18,486 nucleotides of DNA from Oscillospiraceae bacterium. Lineage in GTDB: Bacteria; Bacillota; Clostridia; Oscillospirales; Oscillospiraceae. The notes beneath the pieces were generated by a model, which saw only the letters and a list, made by a program, of their open reading frames with translations, was not told the origin of the DNA and searched no databases. Location: positions 1 through 18,486 of the forward strand of contig JAQXJQ010000201.1 of assembly GCA_029009035.1 (NCBI GenBank), in the 5' to 3' direction. Position 1 is the first letter of the stretch. Each line of letters starts with the position of its first letter. The translations under genes were made by a program, and so were the position numbers. This document shows positions 15,663 to 18,486 of the stretch, in pieces.

Positions 15663-15676
15663 AACCATATTGTAAC
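15660..15676 (+). promoter_or_regulatory. WalR(YycF)-type box at the first hydrolase promoter
   Basis: TGTAAC (15660-15665), 5 bp, TGTAAC (15671-15676): an exact match to the published WalR consensus TGTWAH-N5-TGTWAH. It is on the strand opposite the gene and overlaps the -10 box, which would favour repression if bound (inference). WalR controls wall hydrolase genes in Firmicutes, and the gene downstream is one. Confidence 0.7.
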
Positions 15677-15697
15677 CGATTTTATACCGTTTTGCAA
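15669..15697 (-). promoter_or_regulatory. Promoter of the first SleB-type hydrolase
   Basis: Minus strand TTGCAA (15697-15692), 17-bp spacer, TACAAT (15674-15669). It lies about 43 bp before the start codon and overlaps the WalR-type box. Confidence 0.75.
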
Positions 15698-15828
15698 GGC
15701 TTTTCTTTTATACAATATTCCCAAACATAACTGGGACGATTTGGTATTCTTGTGTATCATTCATAATATCCGTCCAAATACCCCTAATTTCCAAGATATG
15801 TGCTAAAAAAGTTCACAACTCAAATTGA

Positions 15829-15876
15829 CGCTCCAAAACAGCGCATCGCCCGACTGAAAAATCAGTCGGGCGATGC
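15829..15876 (-). terminator. Terminator-like hairpin after the second SleB-type hydrolase
   Basis: GCATCGCCCGACTGA (15843-15857) pairs perfectly over 15 bp with 15862-15876 around AAAA. The minus-strand tail GCTGTTTTGG is only moderately U-rich. It lies 15 bp past the stop codon. The remaining stretch to the next promoter (15700-15830) is AT-rich with nothing recognisable. Confidence 0.7.
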
Positions 15877-15891
15877 TGCAGAAAGTTACAA

Positions 15892-16701
15892 TTATTGATA
15901 GAACCAGTGGACGCCGATGGTGGTCACAAAGGTACGGTTTTCCATGATCCAGTGGTTGTTGGTGAGGGCGGGGGCGAGAAAATAAAGGCTGTTTCCGGCC
16001 ACTCTCGCACCCTCCAAAACCATCTTGGCCGCCAGCACGCTTTCCGCCGTGGGGTCCTTATAGATCATGCCGTTGGCCGTGGGCTGGAACTGCACCCCCC
16101 ACTTCCGGTCAAAGATCACGCCGTAGATGGTATTGGGGAATTCCCGGCTGGCCACCCGGTTGAGCACCACGGTGCCCACCGCCAGCTTTCCCTCCAGCGG
16201 CTCGCCCTGGCTCTCGGCGGAGATGATCTTGCTCATCCAGTACAGCTCGTCATCCCGGTAGGGTCTGCTCTTCGGGCGGCCATTGCCGCTGGTCACGGTG
16301 ACGCCCTTCTCCCGGCTCCAGTCCACCTCAGCCCCCAGCGCCGCAGCCACCGCCCGCACCGGGACCAGCACAGAGCCGTTTCGCATCACCACGCCGTCGG
16401 GTATGTAGAAGGCGCGGTCATTGAAGGTCAGCCAGCGGTCTCCCGGTTTGGCCCGCAGGGAGATCCCCTCTCCCTCCACCCATCCCGCGCCATCCCGCCA
16501 GCTCACCGCGGCCTCCGGCGCCAGCAGGCCCGCCATGGTCCGCAGGGACACATAATGGGTCCCGTTGATGCGTTCTGTTTTGGCCTCCTGCCACACATCC
16601 CTGCCGTCCACCCGCATGGCGTTGACGGCGGCCTGCGCGGGCGTTGCCAGCGATACGATCAATACCGCAGCCAGCAAACCCACGCTCCATCTTTTCTTCA
16701 T
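15892..16701 (-). CDS. Secreted SleB-type cell wall hydrolase with copper-amine-oxidase-like N-domain (paralogue)
   Basis: The 269-residue protein has a clear signal peptide (MKKRWSV, hydrophobic 8-19, probable cleavage after AQA near 24). A copper-amine-oxidase-like N-domain follows (about 28-137), with the repeated NGTHYVSLRTMAGLL and NGSVLVPVRAVAAALG units typical of this wall-associated module. The SleB/Hydrolase_2 domain (about 150-269) has IISAESQGEPLEGKLAVG with the probable catalytic Glu163, NRVASREFPNTIYGVIF and VTTIGVHWFYQ. It lacks the acidic linker of the neighbour at 14646-15626 but is otherwise the same architecture, so the pair likely arose by tandem duplication. AAGGAG lies 9 bp before ATG 16701. 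It has its own promoter and WalR-type box. Likely a lytic transglycosylase acting on wall or spore cortex. Confidence 0.9.
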   Translation of the reverse strand: MKKRWSVGLLAAVLIVSLATPAQAAVNAMRVDGRDVWQEAKTERINGTHYVSLRTMAGLLAPEAAVSWRDGAGWVEGEGISLRAKPGDRWLTFNDRAFYIPDGVVMRNGSVLVPVRAVAAALGAEVDWSREKGVTVTSGNGRPKSRPYRDDELYWMSKIISAESQGEPLEGKLAVGTVVLNRVASREFPNTIYGVIFDRKWGVQFQPTANGMIYKDPTAESVLAAKMVLEGARVAGNSLYFLAPALTNNHWIMENRTFVTTIGVHWFYQ

Positions 16702-16738
16702 TGGTGATCACTCCTTGGCTTGGTTTGATTACCACTAA

Positions 16739-16768
16739 ATTGTAACCGTTTTGTAACCCTTTCCGCAA
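16739..16768 (-). promoter_or_regulatory. Probable promoter of the second SleB-type hydrolase
   Basis: Minus strand TTGCGG (16768-16763), 18-bp spacer, TACAAT (16744-16739). The -35 is imperfect, so an activator may help. The WalR-type box covers the -10 and the lower spacer. Confidence 0.55.
16741..16757 (+). promoter_or_regulatory. WalR(YycF)-type box at the second hydrolase promoter
   Basis: TGTAAC (16741-16746), 5 bp, TGTAAC (16752-16757) matches TGTWAH-N5-TGTWAH exactly, as at the paralogue. Two further single half-sites, each in AAGCTGTAAATA, lie at 16768-16779 and 16798-16809 between the hydrolase and the divergent tRNA-Ser promoter. Confidence 0.7.
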
Positions 16769-16813
16769 GCTGTAAATATTTCCATATTTTACGGAGAAGC
16801 TGTAAATAAAGGC

Positions 16814-16841
16814 TTGACAAACACGGAAAACCTGTTATAAT
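16814..16841 (+). promoter_or_regulatory. Promoter of tRNA-Ser
   Basis: Perfect TTGACA (16814-16819), 16-bp spacer, perfect TATAAT (16836-16841), ending 28 bp before the tRNA. Spacer length matches the tRNA-Gln promoter. Confidence 0.9.
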
Positions 16842-16869
16842 AACCTGCGTGACTTACGAAATCCGACTT

Positions 16870-16961
16870 GCAGCGGTATCGAAGAGGTCATAACGAGCAC
16901 GATTGGAAATCGTGTGACGGTCAAAAGCCGTCCGAGGGTTCGAATCCCTCCCGCTGCGCCA
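16870..16961 (+). tRNA. tRNA-Ser (anticodon GGA), CCA encoded
   Basis: Acceptor arms GCAGCGG (16870-16876) and CCGCTGC (16951-16957), discriminator G and CCA. Anticodon stem CACGA/TCGTG closes the loop TTGGAAA, giving anticodon GGA (16905-16907), which reads UCC/UCU. A long variable arm (GACGG/CCGTC) marks a class II serine tRNA, and the T arm contains GGTTCGAATCC. It is the only clear plus-strand gene in the window. Confidence 0.95.
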
Positions 16962-16993
16962 AAAACCCGAACGCATTTGCGTTCGGGTTTTTT
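16961..16993 (+). terminator. Terminator of tRNA-Ser, probably bidirectional
   Basis: A 14-bp stem (16961-16974 with 16979-16992, loop ATTT) with CCCGAACGC core ends in TTTTTT on the plus strand. On the minus strand the same stem ends in TTTTTGG, so it can also stop transcription from degV. The stem starts at the CCA terminal A. Confidence 0.9.
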
Positions 16994-17038
16994 ACTTTTA
17001 CCTTTTTCGATCCACGGCCATAGCCCGTTACAATATGG

Positions 17039-17068
17039 CACGCCGAAGCGCAGATGCGCTTCGGCGTG
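17039..17068 (-). terminator. Hairpin downstream of degV
   Basis: CACGCCGAAGCGC (17039-17051) pairs perfectly over 13 bp with 17056-17068. It lies 7 bp past the degV stop. The minus-strand tail CCATATTGT has no U-tract, so termination may instead rely on the bidirectional hairpin at 16961-16993. Confidence 0.55.
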
Positions 17069-17075
17069 TTCTGCT

Positions 17076-17921
17076 TTAAGCCTTTTTGAAAAACGCCACG
17101 GCGATGGCGCCGGGACCCACATGGGTGCCCACGACGCTGCCGATGCAGCAGCTCTCGGGCCGCTCCACATTGCCCTCCCAAAGCCCACGGCTGTCATCCA
17201 CATACTTCTGCAGCAGGTCGTCGTTGAGTCCGGTGTAGCCCAGCAGCAACGGCCTCACAAAGTCCACACCGCCCACCTTTCGGATCTCCTCGTTGAGCAG
17301 GTTATTGCCCTGTCTGGAGCCACGGGCCTTGCCCAGCACGCTGATGGTGCCGCCCTCCAGGGTGATCACCGGCTTGATGGCCAGCAGTCCGCCGGCAAAC
17401 GCCACGGTTTTGGAGATGCGGCCTCCCCGCTTCAGATACTCCAGCGTGTCCAGCAGGGCAATGATGGCCACGCGTTTCTTGGCCTGCTCCAGCTCCTGCG
17501 CGATCTCGGCGGCGCTCATGCCGCGGTCCACCAGCTGCAGCGCATATTGGATCAGAATACCGGCGCCGATGGTCACCGTCTCACTGTCCACCACAAAAAC
17601 CCGGCCCTCATAATCCTGCGCGGCAATGGCTGCGCTGTTATAGGTCCCGGACAGAGAGGAACCCAGGGTGATCACCACTGCGGTATCCCCCTCCCCCAGG
17701 ACCTCTTCAAAGGCGTCAACGAACACCTGAGGCGTGGCCTGACTGGTGGTGGGGAGCACATTGCTCTCGATCAGCCTCTCATAAAACTGGCGGTTGTTGA
17801 TCTCCACTCCGTCCAGATACCCCTCCTCGCCAAAATGTACGGTGAGGGGGACGATATGCAGCCGTTTCTGCACTATTTCAGACATATTGGCAGTGGAGTC
17901 CACAATAATTTTAACGCTCAT
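17076..17921 (-). CDS. DegV-family protein (fatty-acid-binding, FakB-like)
   Basis: The 281-residue protein is a complete DegV fold: VDSTAN (7-12), PTTSQATP (57-64), TLGSSLSGTYNSA (85-97) and the C-terminal CIGSVVGTHVGPGAIAVAF (about 259-277). DegV proteins bind a fatty acid; the FakB members present it to the kinase FakA for phosphorylation and entry into phospholipid synthesis. No fakA partner is nearby, so the FakB role is an inference from family. GAGGA lies 5 bp before ATG 17921. It is a single-gene unit with its own promoter, a leader hairpin and two palindromes around the promoter. Confidence 0.93.
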   Translation of the reverse strand: MSVKIIVDSTANMSEIVQKRLHIVPLTVHFGEEGYLDGVEINNRQFYERLIESNVLPTTSQATPQVFVDAFEEVLGEGDTAVVITLGSSLSGTYNSAAIAAQDYEGRVFVVDSETVTIGAGILIQYALQLVDRGMSAAEIAQELEQAKKRVAIIALLDTLEYLKRGGRISKTVAFAGGLLAIKPVITLEGGTISVLGKARGSRQGNNLLNEEIRKVGGVDFVRPLLLGYTGLNDDLLQKYVDDSRGLWEGNVERPESCCIGSVVGTHVGPGAIAVAFFKKA

Positions 17922-17970
17922 AGCTTCCTCTTTTCATACTTGGGCCGTTCATGTACACCCATTGATTTCG

Positions 17971-17992
17971 GAGGCGCTCCTGAGAGCGCCTC
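17971..17992 (-). other. Leader hairpin of degV
   Basis: GAGGCGCTC (17971-17979) pairs perfectly with GAGCGCCTC (17984-17992), loop of four. It lies between the predicted transcription start (about 18010) and the ribosome binding site and has no U-tract after it, so it is not a terminator. Confidence 0.55.
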
Positions 17993-17995
17993 GAT

Positions 17996-18011
17996 TGTTG
18001 ATTTATCAACA
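17996..18011. promoter_or_regulatory. Palindrome downstream of the degV -10 (possible operator 1)
   Basis: TGTTGA-N4-TCAACA, a perfect 6-bp inverted repeat lying at about the predicted transcription start. It shares the core of the palindrome at 18029-18050; the centres are 36 bp apart. Confidence 0.55.
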
Positions 18012-18016
18012 TTGTA

Positions 18017-18045
18017 ATCATACCACACATTTGTTGATTTGTCAA
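18017..18045 (-). promoter_or_regulatory. Promoter of degV
   Basis: Minus strand TTGACA (18045-18040), 17-bp spacer, TATGAT (18022-18017). Near consensus. The -35 lies inside a palindrome. Confidence 0.85.
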
Positions 18046-18050
18046 CAAAT
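18029..18050. promoter_or_regulatory. Palindrome over the degV -35 (possible operator 2)
   Basis: ATTTGTTGA-N4-TCAACAAAT, a perfect 9-bp inverted repeat covering the -35 hexamer. A repressor bound here would block RNA polymerase. The regulator is unknown; the TTGA-N4-TCAA form resembles sites of dimeric winged-helix regulators. Confidence 0.6.
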
Positions 18051-18072
18051 ACCGCCATTGTGCCCGTTTGGA

Positions 18073-18108
18073 AACAAAACAACGCCCACCTGCATACGCA
18101 GGTGGGCG
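18073..18108 (-). terminator. tuf: Terminator of tuf
   Basis: CGCCCACCTGC (18083-18093) pairs perfectly with GCAGGTGGGCG (18098-18108), loop ATAC, with the minus-strand tail TTGTTTTGTTTCC. It lies 36 bp past the tuf stop. The stem core CCCACCTGC is the same as in the hairpins at 10962 and 11193. Confidence 0.85.
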
Positions 18109-18144
18109 CTGTAACACTCAATTGATGAAACTAAGTTTCAAAAA

Positions 18145-18486
18145 TTAGTCGTTGGAGACGCTGATGACAACGCCGGAACCGACGGTACGGCCGCCCTCAC
18201 GGATAGCGAAGCGCAGGCCCTCCTCGATGGCGATGGGGGTGATCAGCTCAACGTTCATGTCGACGTTATCGCCGGGCATGCACATCTCGGTGCCCTCGGG
18301 CAGAGTGATGACGCCGGTAACGTCGGTGGTACGGAAGTAGAACTGAGGACGATAGTTGTTGAAGAAGGGGGTGTGACGGCCGCCCTCTTCCTTGGACAGG
18401 ACGTAGACCTGGCCAACGAACTTGGTGTGGGGATGGATGGAGTTGGGAGCGCACAGAACCTGGCCGCGCTCGACCTCCTTCTTGTC
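18145..18486 (-). CDS. tuf: Elongation factor Tu, C-terminal part (partial)
   Basis: I translated the minus strand from the window edge: 113 residues and TAA (18147-18145). They form EF-Tu domain III: ERGQVLCAPNSIHPHTKF, LSKEEGGRHTPFFNNYRPQF, FYFRTTDVTGVITLPEG, MPGDNVDMNVELITPIAIEE and the end GGRTVGSGVVISVSND. EF-Tu is the GTPase that brings aminoacyl-tRNA to the ribosome; the GTPase domain and start lie outside the window. Pyrimidine-ending codons (GTT, GTC, CGT, ACC, AAC) dominate, as in highly expressed genes, unlike the more varied use in the neighbours. The intact C-terminus has no visible oddity. Confidence 0.97.
   Translation of the reverse strand, partial: DKKEVERGQVLCAPNSIHPHTKFVGQVYVLSKEEGGRHTPFFNNYRPQFYFRTTDVTGVITLPEGTEMCMPGDNVDMNVELITPIAIEEGLRFAIREGGRTVGSGVVISVSND

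Noticed and set aside
17911..18121. Frames of 67-68 codons in the degV leader
   Set aside because: They span the tuf terminator, the degV promoter and the leader hairpin; no coding signal seen.
1..18486. Defence island, prophage or other accessory system
   Set aside because: All confidently identified genes are core housekeeping or wall functions. No transposase, integrase, nuclease or toxin-antitoxin genes were seen.

Overview
The window is a chromosomal core segment of a high-GC, spore-forming Firmicute. Gene content, the high GC, SleB-type cell wall hydrolases and low-GC-Gram-positive promoters fit class Clostridia, probably the Oscillospiraceae (Flavonifractor/Pseudoflavonifractor/Lawsonibacter-like). 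This is inference from protein style, not a database match. Nearly everything is on the minus strand; the one clear plus-strand gene is a tRNA-Ser.

Layout, in minus-strand transcription order (high to low coordinates): the 3' end of tuf with its terminator (18486-18073); degV/fakB-like lipid-binding protein with a promoter flanked by two palindromes (18050-17076); a plus-strand tRNA-Ser(GGA) with promoter and terminator (16814-16993); two paralogous secreted SleB-type wall hydrolases, each with a perfect WalR-type box at its promoter (16768-14597); tRNA-Gln(CTG) with strong promoter and terminator (14558-14388); a 314-bp gene-free stretch with hairpins and the promoter of a large M16C zinc peptidase (14112-11239); a 376-bp gene-free stretch holding a six-hairpin array and the ddl promoter; then a tightly packed run of ten genes, ddl-murF-abcF-ydcF-prfA-had-tsaC-coaE-pepM18-gnat (10862-650), closed by a strong terminator. 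A ClpP-like (TepA family) protease starts right at that terminator and runs off the left edge.

The ten-gene run has gaps from -4 to 19 bp and one recognisable promoter, so it is probably one housekeeping transcript. It couples the two D-Ala-D-Ala steps of peptidoglycan precursor synthesis (Ddl, MurF) to translation and its quality (ABC-F ATPase, RF1, threonylcarbamoyl-AMP synthase) and to cofactor and salvage functions (CoaE, HAD phosphatase, aminopeptidase, acetyltransferase).

I found no phage, IS element, CRISPR array or defence system. The most interesting signals are regulatory: paired TGTAAC-N5-TGTAAC boxes on both hydrolase promoters, paired palindromes at the degV promoter, a repeated hairpin family (two copies flanking the 10961-11223 array, with the same stem core in the tuf terminator), and a terminator whose U-tract abuts a start codon.
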